From: Natronosporangium hydrolyticum
GTDB taxonomy: Bacteria; Actinomycetota; Actinomycetes; Mycobacteriales; Micromonosporaceae
Assembly (NCBI RefSeq): GCF_016925615.1
Contig: NZ_CP070499.1
Location: forward strand, 4,588,001-4,652,000
Length of the DNA: 64,000 nucleotides
Direction of reading: 5' to 3'
The notes below the pieces were generated by a model, which saw only the letters and a program-made list of their open reading frames with translations, was not told where the DNA came from and did not search any database. Positions 49,943 to 58,299 of the stretch are shown here, piece by piece. Every line of letters starts with the position of its first letter. The stretch's first letter is position 1. A program made the translations under genes and the position numbers.

Positions 49943-51295
49943 CTACGCTCCGGCGATGGTGGCATGGCGCGGCCACGGGGTGGCCTGCTCGAACTGGCCG
50001 GCCGCCGCGAGCAGCAGCCGTTCGCTGCCGGGACGGCCTACCAGCTGCACCGCGGCGGGCAGCCCATCCGGCCGCTGCCCCACCGGCACCACCAGGGCGG
50101 GCAGGCCGGCGATGTTCCACGGCGCCGCGTACGGCGAGTAGCGGAGGTTGGCGGCCAGGTTGCTCTGATATGAGCGCCGGGACCAGAACAGCGCCGGTGG
50201 TGGTGGACCGGCCAGCGCTGGCGCCAGCATCAGGTCGAAGCCCTGGAAGAAATCCAGCGCCAGCTCCCGCCACCGGTCGCGATCCCGCTCGCGGACATAG
50301 CCGCGCTGCCACGCCCACCGCCCCATGGCGATCTTGCGCCGGGTGCGGGGTTGCAGCGCCGAGATGTCCAGGTCGGCGGTGGTCGCCTCGCGGTACGCCG
50401 CCGCGGTCCAGGTCGCCATCCCCCGGAAGCCGAGCCAGGTCGGGTAAGTCGGCGCCGCGCGGACCGCGTCGTGGCCGGCGGCGAGCAGCATCCGGGCGGC
50501 GGCCGTGACCGCGGCCCGGTTCGGCGCGTCCAGCCGGACCCCGCTGACCGGCGACCGGGTCGCCACCGCCACCCGGAGGCGGGCCGGCTCGACCAGCTTG
50601 CCGGGGCGTTGCCCGGCGATCACCGCGAACCCGGCGGCGGCGTCGGCGACGGTGGTCGCCAGGATGCCGTGCTCGGTCAGGCCGAACCAACTGTCGGCAC
50701 CGAGCCGGCTCGGCACCACCCCGCGACCCGGCTTGAGCCCCACCAGCCCGCAACAGGCGGCGGGGATCCGTACCGAACCAAGCCCGTCGGTGCCGTGGGC
50801 GATCGGCACCAGGCCGGCCGCGACGGCCGCGCCCGAGCCGCCGGATGATCCGCCCGGAGTGCGCTCGGGGTCCCAGGGGTTGCGGGTGATGACGCTCGGG
50901 TCGTCGGTGGTGCCCCACAGCCCCAGCTCCGGCATCCGGGTGGTGCCGATCACCACCGCCCCGGCGCCGCGCAGCCGGCGAACCACCTCGTGGTCGGTCT
51001 CAGCCACCGGCCCGCGGGCCACCGCCGACCCGCGCCAGGTGGGCACCCCGGCGACCGGCGTGTTTTCTTTCACCGCCACCGGCACGCCCGCCAGCGAGGC
51101 TCCGGCGAGGTCCTCCTGCTCGTCGACCTGCTCGGCCTCGCCGACCGCCTCGGCCTCCCGGAGCAGCCGGAACGCGTTGTACGCGTCTTTTGTCCGCGCA
51201 TAGTCCAGATGGTCGGCCACCACCTGGGTTGCGGAGACATCCCCCCTACGCACCGCCCGGGCGATCTCTTTCGCGCTAGCCCCGACCCAGCTCAC
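49943..51295 (-). CDS. Amidase-signature-family hydrolase
   Basis: A 450-residue amidase of unknown substrate. Ser-cisSer-Lys triad elements are present: the lysine in GVPVAVKENTPV, the GGSSGGSGAAVAAGLV motif, and the nucleophile serine in GTDGLGSVRIPAACCGLVG. The final domain has APWNIAGLPALVVPVGQRPD. GatA is unlikely because gatC and gatB are absent; a 6-aminohexanoate-cyclic-dimer-hydrolase-like or general amidase is more probable. Start ATG at 51293-51295. Lies between fic and metB, on the metB strand. Confidence 0.9.
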   Translation of the reverse strand: MSWVGASAKEIARAVRRGDVSATQVVADHLDYARTKDAYNAFRLLREAEAVGEAEQVDEQEDLAGASLAGVPVAVKENTPVAGVPTWRGSAVARGPVAETDHEVVRRLRGAGAVVIGTTRMPELGLWGTTDDPSVITRNPWDPERTPGGSSGGSGAAVAAGLVPIAHGTDGLGSVRIPAACCGLVGLKPGRGVVPSRLGADSWFGLTEHGILATTVADAAAGFAVIAGQRPGKLVEPARLRVAVATRSPVSGVRLDAPNRAAVTAAARMLLAAGHDAVRAAPTYPTWLGFRGMATWTAAAYREATTADLDISALQPRTRRKIAMGRWAWQRGYVRERDRDRWRELALDFFQGFDLMLAPALAGPPPPALFWSRRSYQSNLAANLRYSPYAAPWNIAGLPALVVPVGQRPDGLPAAVQLVGRPGSERLLLAAAGQFEQATPWPRHATIAGA

Positions 51296-51332
51296 CCTCG
51301 CACCTCCCTACGGCCTCGCATGGCTCAACGAG

Positions 51333-52472
51333 TCAGCGCAGCGCCTGATCCAGGTCCGCCACCAGATCATCGACGGTCTCGATCCCCACCGACAGCCGCA
51401 CCAGGTCACCGGGGACCTCCAGCGCAGAACCGGCCGCCGAGGCGTGGGTCATCTGCCCCGGGTGCTCGATCAACGACTCGACCCCGCCCAACGACTCCGC
51501 GAGCAGGAAGACCTCGGTCCGCTCGCATACCTGGACCGCCGCCGCCTCACCACCGACCACCTCGAACGACACCATCCCGCCGTACCGGCGCATCTGGCCG
51601 GCGGCGACCTTGTGCCCCGGATGCTGCGGCAGCCCCGGATACCGCACGTTGCTGACCTTCGGGTGCTCCACCAGGAAGTCGACGATCCGCTCGGCGTTGT
51701 CGCAGTGCCGGTCCATCCGGACCCCGAGGGTCTTGATCCCGCGCAGCGTGAGCCAGGCGTCGAACGGCCCGGCCACCGCGCCCATGGCGTTCTGGTGGAA
51801 CGCCACCTCGTCGCCGAGCCCGGCGTCGGCGGTGACGACCGCACCACCCACCACGTCGGAGTGCCCACCCAGATATTTGGTGGTGGAGTGGACCACCACA
51901 TCGGCGCCGAGCGCCAACGGCTGCTGCAGGTACGGCGAAGCGAAGGTGTTGTCCACCACCAGCAGCGCCCCGGCGACCTGAGCCACCTCGGCCAGCGCCG
52001 CCAGGTCGGCGATGCCCAGCAGCGGGTTGGTCGGCGTCTCCACCCAGATCACCTTGGTCTGCGGGGTGACCGCGGCCCGGACCGCGGCCGGGTCGGCCAC
52101 CGGCGCCGCGCTCCACTCCAGACCCCAGCGCTGCAGCACCTTGGCGAAGAGCCGGTAGGTGCCGCCGTACGCGTCGTCCGGGATCACCACATGGTCGCCG
52201 GGGCGGCAGACCGTACGGAGCAACGCGTCGGAGGCGGCCAGGCCGCTGGCGAACGCCAGCCCGCGCGCGCCGCCCTCCAACGCGGCGAGGCACTCCTGCA
52301 ACGCGTCCCGGGTCGGATTGGCCGACCGGCTGTACTCATACCCCAGCCGGGGCGACCCGACCGCCTCCTGGGCGTAGGTGGAGGTCTGGTAAATCGGCGG
52401 GATCACCGCTCCGGTACGCGGCTCCGGCGGCTGGCCGGCATGGATCGCGCGGGTGTCGAAACCGTGGCTCAT
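51333..52472 (-). CDS. metB: Cystathionine gamma-synthase
   Basis: PLP enzyme of trans-sulphuration, joining O-acyl-homoserine with cysteine. The 379 residues have the N-terminal FDTRAIHAGQPPEPRTGAVI, the stacking tyrosine region PTRDALQECLAALEGG, the PLP lysine in VVHSTTKYLGGHSDVVGG, and ESLGGVESLIEHPGQMTHAS. Cystathionine gamma-lyase is very close in sequence; the assignment as MetB is by general resemblance. No Shine-Dalgarno; TAATCT is 6 nt before the ATG, so the message is probably leaderless. Confidence 0.88.
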   Translation of the reverse strand: MSHGFDTRAIHAGQPPEPRTGAVIPPIYQTSTYAQEAVGSPRLGYEYSRSANPTRDALQECLAALEGGARGLAFASGLAASDALLRTVCRPGDHVVIPDDAYGGTYRLFAKVLQRWGLEWSAAPVADPAAVRAAVTPQTKVIWVETPTNPLLGIADLAALAEVAQVAGALLVVDNTFASPYLQQPLALGADVVVHSTTKYLGGHSDVVGGAVVTADAGLGDEVAFHQNAMGAVAGPFDAWLTLRGIKTLGVRMDRHCDNAERIVDFLVEHPKVSNVRYPGLPQHPGHKVAAGQMRRYGGMVSFEVVGGEAAAVQVCERTEVFLLAESLGGVESLIEHPGQMTHASAAGSALEVPGDLVRLSVGIETVDDLVADLDQALR

Positions 52473-52478
52473 ACAGGG

Positions 52479-52484
52479 AGATTA
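52479..52484 (-). promoter_or_regulatory. -10 element of the leaderless metB promoter
   Basis: TAATCT on the minus strand, 6 nt before the metB ATG. It is only 9 bp from the -10 of the divergent HIT gene promoter. Confidence 0.6.
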
Positions 52485-52493
52485 GGCGGTCGC

Positions 52494-52499
52494 TAGAGT
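52494..52499 (+). promoter_or_regulatory. -10 element of the leaderless HIT-gene promoter
   Basis: TAGAGT, 6 nt before the GTG at 52506. No Shine-Dalgarno is present. Confidence 0.55.
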
Positions 52500-52505
52500 G
52501 GCCAC

Positions 52506-52952
52506 GTGACCGGCTGCCCGTTCTGCGCCGTCGTCGCCGGCGAGGCGCCCGGCTTCGTGGTCCTCGATGCGCCGGCGGCGGTCGGCTTCCTCGACACCCG
52601 GCCGGTCTTCCCAGGTCACGTGCTGGTGGTGCCGCGGGCCCACGTCGAGACGCTTACCGACCTGGCAACCGACGCCCTGGGCGGGTTCTTCGCCGAGGTG
52701 CAACGGGTGGCGGCGGCGCTGCCGGCTGGGCTCGGCGCCCAGGGCAGCTTTGTGGCGATCAACAACCGGGTCTCGCAATCCGTCGCCCACCTGCATGTCC
52801 ATGTGATCCCGCGGACCAAGGGCGACGGGCTGCGGGGGTTCCTGTGGCCCCGCCGCCGCTACGCCGACGAGGCCGAAGCGGTCGGCTACCGGGACCGGAT
52901 CGCCGCCGCGCTACCCCCGCCCACCGGTACCCGCCGGCCGATCATGAGCTAG
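52506..52952 (+). CDS. HIT-family nucleotide hydrolase
   Basis: A 148-residue histidine-triad protein with nucleoside phosphoramidase or dinucleotide hydrolase activity in relatives. The triad is HLHVHVIPR near residue 100, and the zinc-type start CPFCAVVAGEAP is present, as in HINT-like proteins. Ends at a shared hairpin with the convergent beta-galactosidase gene. Confidence 0.93.
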   Translation: MTGCPFCAVVAGEAPGFVVLDAPAAVGFLDTRPVFPGHVLVVPRAHVETLTDLATDALGGFFAEVQRVAAALPAGLGAQGSFVAINNRVSQSVAHLHVHVIPRTKGDGLRGFLWPRRRYADEAEAVGYRDRIAAALPPPTGTRRPIMS

Positions 52953-52997
52953 GTGCCCGACACGCCGAGCGGGTCCATCACCTGGCTCATGATCGGC
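52937..52997. terminator. Bidirectional hairpin overlapping two stop codons
   Basis: GCCGATCATGAGCTAGG (52937-52953) pairs with CCTGGCTCATGATCGGC (52981-52997) with one G-U pair, across a 27-nt loop. The arms contain the stop codons of the HIT gene (52950-52952) and the GH42 gene (52987-52989). Confidence 0.6.
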
Positions 52998-55104
52998 GGG
53001 GTTCTGCCGCTTCCCGGACCACCCGGACCTGCCCCGCGGGGAGGAACAGCTGGCCGGCGCAGTCGGCGCCGGTCAGCAGCTCGTGGCCCTGCCCGGCGAC
53101 CGTGGCGTCCCGGTCGGAGTGGTTGATCGCGACCAGATAGGAGTCCTGCTCGCCGACCCGCCGGACCAGCTCCACCCCGGCCGGGGGCGGCGAGACCGGC
53201 ACCCCGGCGTCGGCGTAGGCCCGGGCCAGCACAGTCGCCAGCTCCGGGCCGCGCAACCGGGTGGAGACGTACCAGGCGGCCCCATCGCCGACCGGGTGCC
53301 GGGTCACCGCCGGCGCCCCGGCCGCCGGCCCATCCTCGTAGGACCAGATCGCCTCGGCGCCGTGGAGCTGCACCTCCTCGGCCCAGACGTCGCCGGTCAG
53401 CGGCGCCCCCGGCGGCCCGTCGGCCGCGCGCAGCCGCACCGTCTCGCCGGCTCGCAGCGGCCGGAACTCCGGCACCCAGACCCCCAGCAGCTCCCGCAGC
53501 GCACCCGGGTAACCGCCGAGATGGATCCGCTCGTCGGCATCGACGATGCCCGAGAAGAACGACACCACCAGGGTGCCGCCGCGCTCCACATAGCGGGCCA
53601 GATTCGCCGCCGCCGGCTCGGTGAGCAGGTAGAGGTTCGGCACCACGACCAGCGGATAGTCGTCGAGCCGCGGCGAATCCGGTGGGGCGAAGTCGACGGT
53701 CAGCCCGGCGCGCCACAGCTGCTCGTACCAGTCCAACATCAGCTGCCGGAAGCCCACGTCGACCGACGGCCGCCCCTCCAGCTCCAGCGCCCACCACGAC
53801 TGCCAGTCCCACAGCACCGCCGCTTGGGCGGCCACCTCGCTGCCGCGCACCTCGGCCAGCGCCCGCAGGTCGGCCCCGAGCTCGACCACCTCCCGCCAGA
53901 TCCGGGTGTCGGTCCCGCCGTGCGGCACCATCGCCGAGTGGAACTTCTCGGCGCCGGATGCGCCGGCGCGCCACTGAAAGAACATCACCGAGTCGGCGCC
54001 GCGTCCAAAGTGCGCCAGGCTGTTGCGCCGTAGCTCGCCGGGGCGCTTGGCAATGTTGCGGGGCTGCCAGTTGACCGCGCTGGTCGAGTGCTCCATCAGC
54101 ATCCAGGGCCGGCCACCGGCGAGCGACCGGGTGAGGTCGGCGGTCATCGACAGCTCGATGTGGTTCTCCGGCTGCTCGGCCTGTAGATAGTGGTCGTTGG
54201 CGACCACGTCCACCTCGGCGGCCCACCGCCAGTAGTCGATGTTCTTGCAGGCGGTCGCCATGAAGTTGGTGGTGATCGGGATCCCCGGGGCATGCCCGCG
54301 CAGCAGGTCCCGCTCCCGAATGAAACACGCCAGGTACGCGTCGTTGCTGAACCGGAGGAAGTCCAGCTGCTGGGCCGGGTTGACGGTGGTCGGGGCGGCC
54401 CGTGGCGGCTCGATCTCCTCCCACTCGCCGTAGCGCTGGCCCCAGAAGGCGGTGCCCCAGGCCCGGTTCAGCCCGGCGAGGTCGCCGTACCGGTCGGCGA
54501 GCCAGCGCCGGAACGCCGCTGCCGAGCGCTCGCAGTAGCAGGCCGGCACGTGGCCGCCGTACTCGTTGTGGACGTGCCACATGACCACCGCGGGGTGGCC
54601 GGCGTACCGTTTGGCGAGCTGTTCGGTGATCCGGGTGGCCGCCTCGGCATACGCCGGGGAGCTGGGGCAGAAGCCGTTTCGCGCGCCCGGGCCGAGCACG
54701 ACGCCCTCCCGGGTCTGTGGCCGCACCTCCGGGTAGCGACGCACCAGCCAAGCCGGCGGCGCCGCGGTCGGGGTGGCCAGGTCGACCGCGACCCCGCCCT
54801 GGTGCAGCAGCTCCAGCACCCGGTCGAGCCAGTCGAAGTCGTACTGGCCCTCGGCGGGCTCCAGCAGGGCCCACGAGAAGATCCCGACGCTGACCAGGTT
54901 GACCCCGGCCTGGCCCATCAGCTCGACGTCCTCGCGCCACACCTGCTCCGGCCACTGCTCGGGGTTGTAGTCACCGCCGTAGGCGATGCCGCCCGGCCGG
55001 CGGGGCCAGCCGGGGACCGCGCCGGTGGTCGGCGACTCGGACGACGACTCGGACGGCGGCTCGGACGGCGAAACCGGGTTACTCAGCGTCAACGGAGGTC
55101 CCAA
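52987..55104 (-). CDS. Beta-galactosidase, GH42 family
   Basis: A 705-residue intracellular glycosidase. The GH42 barrel begins GIAYGGDYNPEQWPEQVWRED; the acid/base glutamate is Glu181 in WHVHNEYG and the nucleophile is Glu338 in MLMEHSTSAVNW. ACYCERSAAAF corresponds to the zinc-cysteine region of the family. A trimerisation domain and a small C-terminal beta domain follow. No signal peptide; the first 32 residues are a Pro/Ser/Glu-rich stretch, and only TTG codons (55102-55104 or 55090-55092) are available as starts. A LacI-type operator touches the start codon, so repression at the promoter is likely. Confidence 0.93.
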   Translation of the reverse strand: MGPPLTLSNPVSPSEPPSESSSESPTTGAVPGWPRRPGGIAYGGDYNPEQWPEQVWREDVELMGQAGVNLVSVGIFSWALLEPAEGQYDFDWLDRVLELLHQGGVAVDLATPTAAPPAWLVRRYPEVRPQTREGVVLGPGARNGFCPSSPAYAEAATRITEQLAKRYAGHPAVVMWHVHNEYGGHVPACYCERSAAAFRRWLADRYGDLAGLNRAWGTAFWGQRYGEWEEIEPPRAAPTTVNPAQQLDFLRFSNDAYLACFIRERDLLRGHAPGIPITTNFMATACKNIDYWRWAAEVDVVANDHYLQAEQPENHIELSMTADLTRSLAGGRPWMLMEHSTSAVNWQPRNIAKRPGELRRNSLAHFGRGADSVMFFQWRAGASGAEKFHSAMVPHGGTDTRIWREVVELGADLRALAEVRGSEVAAQAAVLWDWQSWWALELEGRPSVDVGFRQLMLDWYEQLWRAGLTVDFAPPDSPRLDDYPLVVVPNLYLLTEPAAANLARYVERGGTLVVSFFSGIVDADERIHLGGYPGALRELLGVWVPEFRPLRAGETVRLRAADGPPGAPLTGDVWAEEVQLHGAEAIWSYEDGPAAGAPAVTRHPVGDGAAWYVSTRLRGPELATVLARAYADAGVPVSPPPAGVELVRRVGEQDSYLVAINHSDRDATVAGQGHELLTGADCAGQLFLPAGQVRVVREAAEPRRS

Positions 55105-55120
55105 CTGTGAGCGCTTACAG
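55105..55120. promoter_or_regulatory. LacI-type operator at the beta-galactosidase start
   Basis: CTGTGAGCGCTTACAG, a near-perfect palindrome with the AGCGCT core and TGNNAGCGCTNNCA layout typical of LacI/GalR regulators. It directly abuts the TTG start at 55104. Confidence 0.8.
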
Positions 55121-55161
55121 TCGAATCAAGGCAGCGTTCATCGCAATCTAACAGCGGTTAC

Positions 55162-55251
55162 CGGGTCCGACTGCTGCGAGCATTGATCGACGGCGAGTCC
55201 CCGGCCGCGGTAATTCTGCCGACTAAACTGGTGATCCGGGACTCGGCCTAG
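55162..55251 (+). pseudogene. C-terminal remnant of a LacI-family regulator gene
   Basis: Read in the frame ending at TAG 55249-55251, the DNA encodes VRLLRALIDGESPAAVILPT, then KLVIRDSA and a stop. This matches the C-terminal end of LacI regulators and closely parallels the end of the intact LacI gene downstream (ELIDGGSP...LPTELVIREST). No upstream part of the gene remains, so it is a decayed or deletion-truncated paralogue. Confidence 0.7.
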
Positions 55252-55420
55252 CCGCAGCGCGAACCCGACCTAGCCGTGGATCAAATCAGCAACGGTGAGT
55301 CAATGGTGAGATTACTCACAGTTGATCGTACTTAGCGTGGCAATAGCGGACTAGCTGGGCATTCGACGCCAGTTCGATTTCCGCTGGTAACTGGACAAAT
55401 ACCAGTGGTCAGCGACACTA
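55252..55420. other. Intergenic region upstream of lacI-type gene
   Basis: Contains GTGAG-ATTA-CTCAC (55306-55319) and CTGGTA...TACCAG (55384-55389 / 55400-55405), both possible regulator sites. TGGACA (55392-55397), 17 nt, ACACTA (55415-55420) could be the promoter of the regulator gene. Confidence 0.35.
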
Positions 55421-56497
55421 GTGTGCGTGCCCGACCACAGTGAACACCCACCATCCCCGCCGTCCCGCGCGGTGCTTCCCCGACCCACCATCGACGACGT
55501 CGCCGCCGCCGCCGGGGTCTCCAGAGCCACCGTCTCCCGCGCCCTGCGCGGCGGACACCGGGTCAGCAGCCGGGCCATGACCGCCATCCAGCAGGCCGTC
55601 GCCCGCACCGGCTATGTGGTCAACCGCAACGCCCGCAACCTCGCCAGCCACCGCGCCCAGTCAGTCGCCTTCGTCCTGTGTGAACCACCACAGCGGCTGG
55701 TCGCCGACCCCAGCTTCAACCTGCTACTCAGCACCTGCGCCCAGGAGCTCACCGCCCACGACCTGATCCTCACGGTCGCGGTCACCACCGGCCCGGACCT
55801 CCGCTCCTGGGTACGCCGGCACCTGCTGGGCGGGCAGGTCGACGGCGCACTGGTCGTCTCCGCCCACGCCAGCGACCCGATCGCCGACGAGCTACACGGC
55901 GCCGGAGTGCCGGTGGTGGTCTACGGCACCCCGTTCCCCGCCACCGACCCGGCACCCGGCGCCGACGACATACCGGCGCCGGTCTACGTCGCCGCCGACG
56001 ACCGAAGCGGCGCCACCGAAGCGGTCCGGCACCTGCTCGGCCGGGGTCGCCGTACCATCGCCACCATCGCCGGCCCGCCCGAGACCGCCTGCGGGCTCAA
56101 CCGGCTCGCGGGCTGGCGCGACGCGGTCGGCGAAACCACCGACGACCGGCTGATCGCGGTCGGCGACTACACCGCCGCCGGTGGGCAGGCGGCCATGGCG
56201 GAGCTCCTTCACCGGGCACCCGAACTCGACGCGGTCTTCGTCGCCGGGGAGCTGATGGCCGCCGGCGCGATCGCCGCGCTCAGCCGCGCCGGCCGGCGGG
56301 TCCCCGACGACGTCGCGGTGGCAGGATTCGACGACTCGGCCGTGGCCGCCACGATCTGGCCCTCGCTCACCACCGTCCGGCGGCCACTCGCAGAGATCAG
56401 CCACCGGATGGTCGAGCTGGTGTTGGAACTGATCGACGGTGGCTCACCCCGCTCGCTCACCCTCCCCACCGAGCTGGTGATCCGGGAATCCACCTGA
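55421..56497 (+). CDS. LacI-family transcriptional regulator
   Basis: A 358-residue repressor. The HTH and hinge are TIDDVAAAAGVSRATVSRAL, then RGGHRVSSRAMTAIQQAVAR and TGYVVNRNARNLAS. The sugar-binding periplasmic-like domain includes VDGALVVSAHASD, HLLGRGRRTIATIAGP, LDAVFVAGELMAAGAI and VAVAGFDDSAVA. The hinge leucine of the minor-groove contact (ARNLAS) is present. Start GTG 55421 or GTG 55427. Next to the GH42 gene with an AGCGCT operator, so it probably represses that gene and responds to a galactoside; inferred. Confidence 0.94.
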   Translation: MCVPDHSEHPPSPPSRAVLPRPTIDDVAAAAGVSRATVSRALRGGHRVSSRAMTAIQQAVARTGYVVNRNARNLASHRAQSVAFVLCEPPQRLVADPSFNLLLSTCAQELTAHDLILTVAVTTGPDLRSWVRRHLLGGQVDGALVVSAHASDPIADELHGAGVPVVVYGTPFPATDPAPGADDIPAPVYVAADDRSGATEAVRHLLGRGRRTIATIAGPPETACGLNRLAGWRDAVGETTDDRLIAVGDYTAAGGQAAMAELLHRAPELDAVFVAGELMAAGAIAALSRAGRRVPDDVAVAGFDDSAVAATIWPSLTTVRRPLAEISHRMVELVLELIDGGSPRSLTLPTELVIREST

Positions 56498-56590
56498 TTC
56501 AGCCGGCCACCTCTTGCCACAGCGTCATACAAGTGTTCTAATGGGTGATGAAGTCACTGTTGAGGCCAACTGGGGGTAGGGTGAGTGGGT

Positions 56591-57232
56591 ATGGTTGCTT
56601 CCCAAAGTTCGCCAACCGCCTCGAGCCGCACGGTGGCGGCGTACTTGGCGCTGCTCCAACTTAGCCGCGAACGAGGATACGTCGTTACCAGAGTAAAAGT
56701 GGCGAAATTGCTCTACCTAGCTGACCTGGCAGCAGTACGCGGGGGGGACGAGCCAATATCTGGCGTTGAATGGAAATGGCTAGACCATGGCCCATTCAAC
56801 AATATCCTACAGCACCTTGAGAACAATCTTGTAGATTCCAATATCGTGCAGCGGGAGCCATATTACGCGGGCTACCAGGTCAGACTCATCGGCGATTTGC
56901 CGGGGTACCAAATGGCGCCAGAAGATTTGATATTCCTGGAGCGGGCGGTCGCTGAGTACGGAAGCCTTGCAGCCACGAGCCTCAAGGACCTGAGCTACCA
57001 GACCCCACCCATGATAGATGCGCAAAAACGCGGAAAAGGCGTGGTACTCGACCTCTCCTTGGCTCGACCGCGACCAAAGCTTGTCAAACTAGCGAGCAAG
57101 ATGACAGCGGTGCTATCGCGTCTGCCAGAGCAAGACACGGATTACGATGTCTTTGATGAGATAGAACGCGAGATGGACGATCTCGCCGAAATGCGACGCA
57201 AAGCTAGCAGCGCGGTCCTGCACGATGAATGA
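56591..57232 (+). CDS. Panacea-domain (DUF4065) antitoxin candidate
   Basis: A 213-residue protein with the Panacea/SocA-like core: VAKLLYLADLAAVRGG, EWKWLDHGPFNNILQHLENN and LKDLSYQTPPMIDAQK. Panacea domains neutralise many unrelated toxins and are encoded next to them. The ATG at 56591 follows GGTGAG by 6 nt. Its last 8 nt overlap the start of the next gene, a PemK-like protein. The region is distinctly AT-richer than its neighbours and uses codons such as AAT, ATA and TTG, a sign of transfer. Confidence 0.82.
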   Translation: MVASQSSPTASSRTVAAYLALLQLSRERGYVVTRVKVAKLLYLADLAAVRGGDEPISGVEWKWLDHGPFNNILQHLENNLVDSNIVQREPYYAGYQVRLIGDLPGYQMAPEDLIFLERAVAEYGSLAATSLKDLSYQTPPMIDAQKRGKGVVLDLSLARPRPKLVKLASKMTAVLSRLPEQDTDYDVFDEIEREMDDLAEMRRKASSAVLHDE

Positions 57233-57626
57233 TAATTTGGTCATCAATGGTGGCGTTTACTACGTGAAGGACAATGTCATTTCGCTCCCGCCTAATGATC
57301 AGCGCGAGTATCATGAGCAGCGCCGACCAGTAGTCATCTTGAGTGGGCCCGACACCAACAGCGACAAAGACTGGCGAGTTGTCTTGGTGGCTCCTATTTC
57401 GAGTTCAACGTCACTGAAGACCTCCTACTGCGTCAAAGTAAACGCTGGAGAAGCCAACATGAGCAAAAAGTGTTGGGTGCGAGTCGTCGCTGTTCAGCCA
57501 ATACTGAAGAGTGACCTCGGGGACCGCCTAGGTGTATTGCCATCCGAAAGACTCGAAGAGGTGCAGGCGCGCATCTTCCAGTACATGGGGTTGTATCCGG
57601 AGGATGACAGTGCACTGGCGCTCTGA
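57225..57626 (+). CDS. PemK/MazF-like toxin candidate
   Basis: A 133-residue protein. RRPVVILSGPDTNSDKDWRV followed by VLVAPISSSTSLKTSY matches the PemK/MazF SH3-like barrel (P-V-V-I-L-S, then V-A-P-I-S-S). WVRVVAVQPILKSDLGDRLG and a final helix (RLEEVQARIFQYMGL) complete the fold. MazF-like enzymes cleave single-stranded RNA. Overlaps the Panacea gene by 8 nt and shares its AT-rich composition, so the two are a toxin-antitoxin pair by layout. Confidence 0.78.
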   Translation: MNDNLVINGGVYYVKDNVISLPPNDQREYHEQRRPVVILSGPDTNSDKDWRVVLVAPISSSTSLKTSYCVKVNAGEANMSKKCWVRVVAVQPILKSDLGDRLGVLPSERLEEVQARIFQYMGLYPEDDSALAL

Positions 57627-57637
57627 TCCCGCCCTGG

Positions 57638-58159
57638 TCAGAGCAGGTGGAACGGTTCCGCGTACCGAAACTCGCCCAGGATCTCCGGCCGGTACGCACT
57701 GAGCGCGAGCGCCTGAAAGTACGGCCCTTCCCAGTCGGCGACCGGGGCGGCGATCCCCAGCTCGGCCGCGGACCGGAAGCCGAACCGCGGGTAGTAGTCG
57801 GTGTGCCCCAGCAGCACCACCAGCGACTCGCCCAGCGCCTCCGCGGCGCCGAGCACCGACCACATCAACGCCGAACCGACCCCCCGTCGCTGCTGCCCAG
57901 GCAGCACGCCGATCGGCCCCAGTCCGAGCGCTGGCGAGTCGCCTACCCGGCCGCGGGTGCAGACCACGTGACCGGCGACCTCCCCGCCGTCGGTGACCGC
58001 CACCAGCGACAACGCCGGGAGCCAGCCGTCGTCCGCGCGCAGGGCATCGACCAGCCCCACCTCGACCGGGACCGCCGGCCCGTCATCGTGGTGGAACGCC
58101 GCGGCGTGCACCGCCCGGATCGCTGCCACGTCGTCCGCCGTCTCCCGCCGAATCCGCAT
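57638..58159 (-). CDS. GNAT acetyltransferase (YhbS type)
   Basis: A 173-residue protein from the ATG at 58157-58159 (a GTG at 58175-58177 would add six residues). The start MRIRRETADDVAAIRAVHAA and AFHHDDGPAVPVEVGLVDAL match YhbS-like GNATs. The acetyl-CoA loop is GPIGVLPGQQRRGVGSALM, followed by VVLLGHTDYYPRFGFRSAAE. Substrate unknown. Convergent with the PemK-like gene, 11 nt apart. Confidence 0.9.
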   Translation of the reverse strand: MRIRRETADDVAAIRAVHAAAFHHDDGPAVPVEVGLVDALRADDGWLPALSLVAVTDGGEVAGHVVCTRGRVGDSPALGLGPIGVLPGQQRRGVGSALMWSVLGAAEALGESLVVLLGHTDYYPRFGFRSAAELGIAAPVADWEGPYFQALALSAYRPEILGEFRYAEPFHLL

Positions 58160-58299
58160 CCGGACAGGCTGCCACACCGCTCCGGGCGGGCTCCACTGGT
58201 TTCCCGCCGCCCCCCGCCGCCCAGGGATTCGGAAGCAGCGCTGCAGATCGAGTCGTCTGACTGGCGACGATCGGCGGCTGGCGAGGCATCATAGAGAGC

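Noticed and set aside
52949-54955. Second minus-strand frame inside the GH42 gene
   Set aside because: Gly/Arg/Ala-rich shadow; catalytic glutamates are in the other frame.
54989-55101. Signal peptide at the N-terminus of the GH42 protein
   Set aside because: The first 32 residues are Pro/Ser/Glu-rich without a hydrophobic core, so the enzyme is taken as cytoplasmic.
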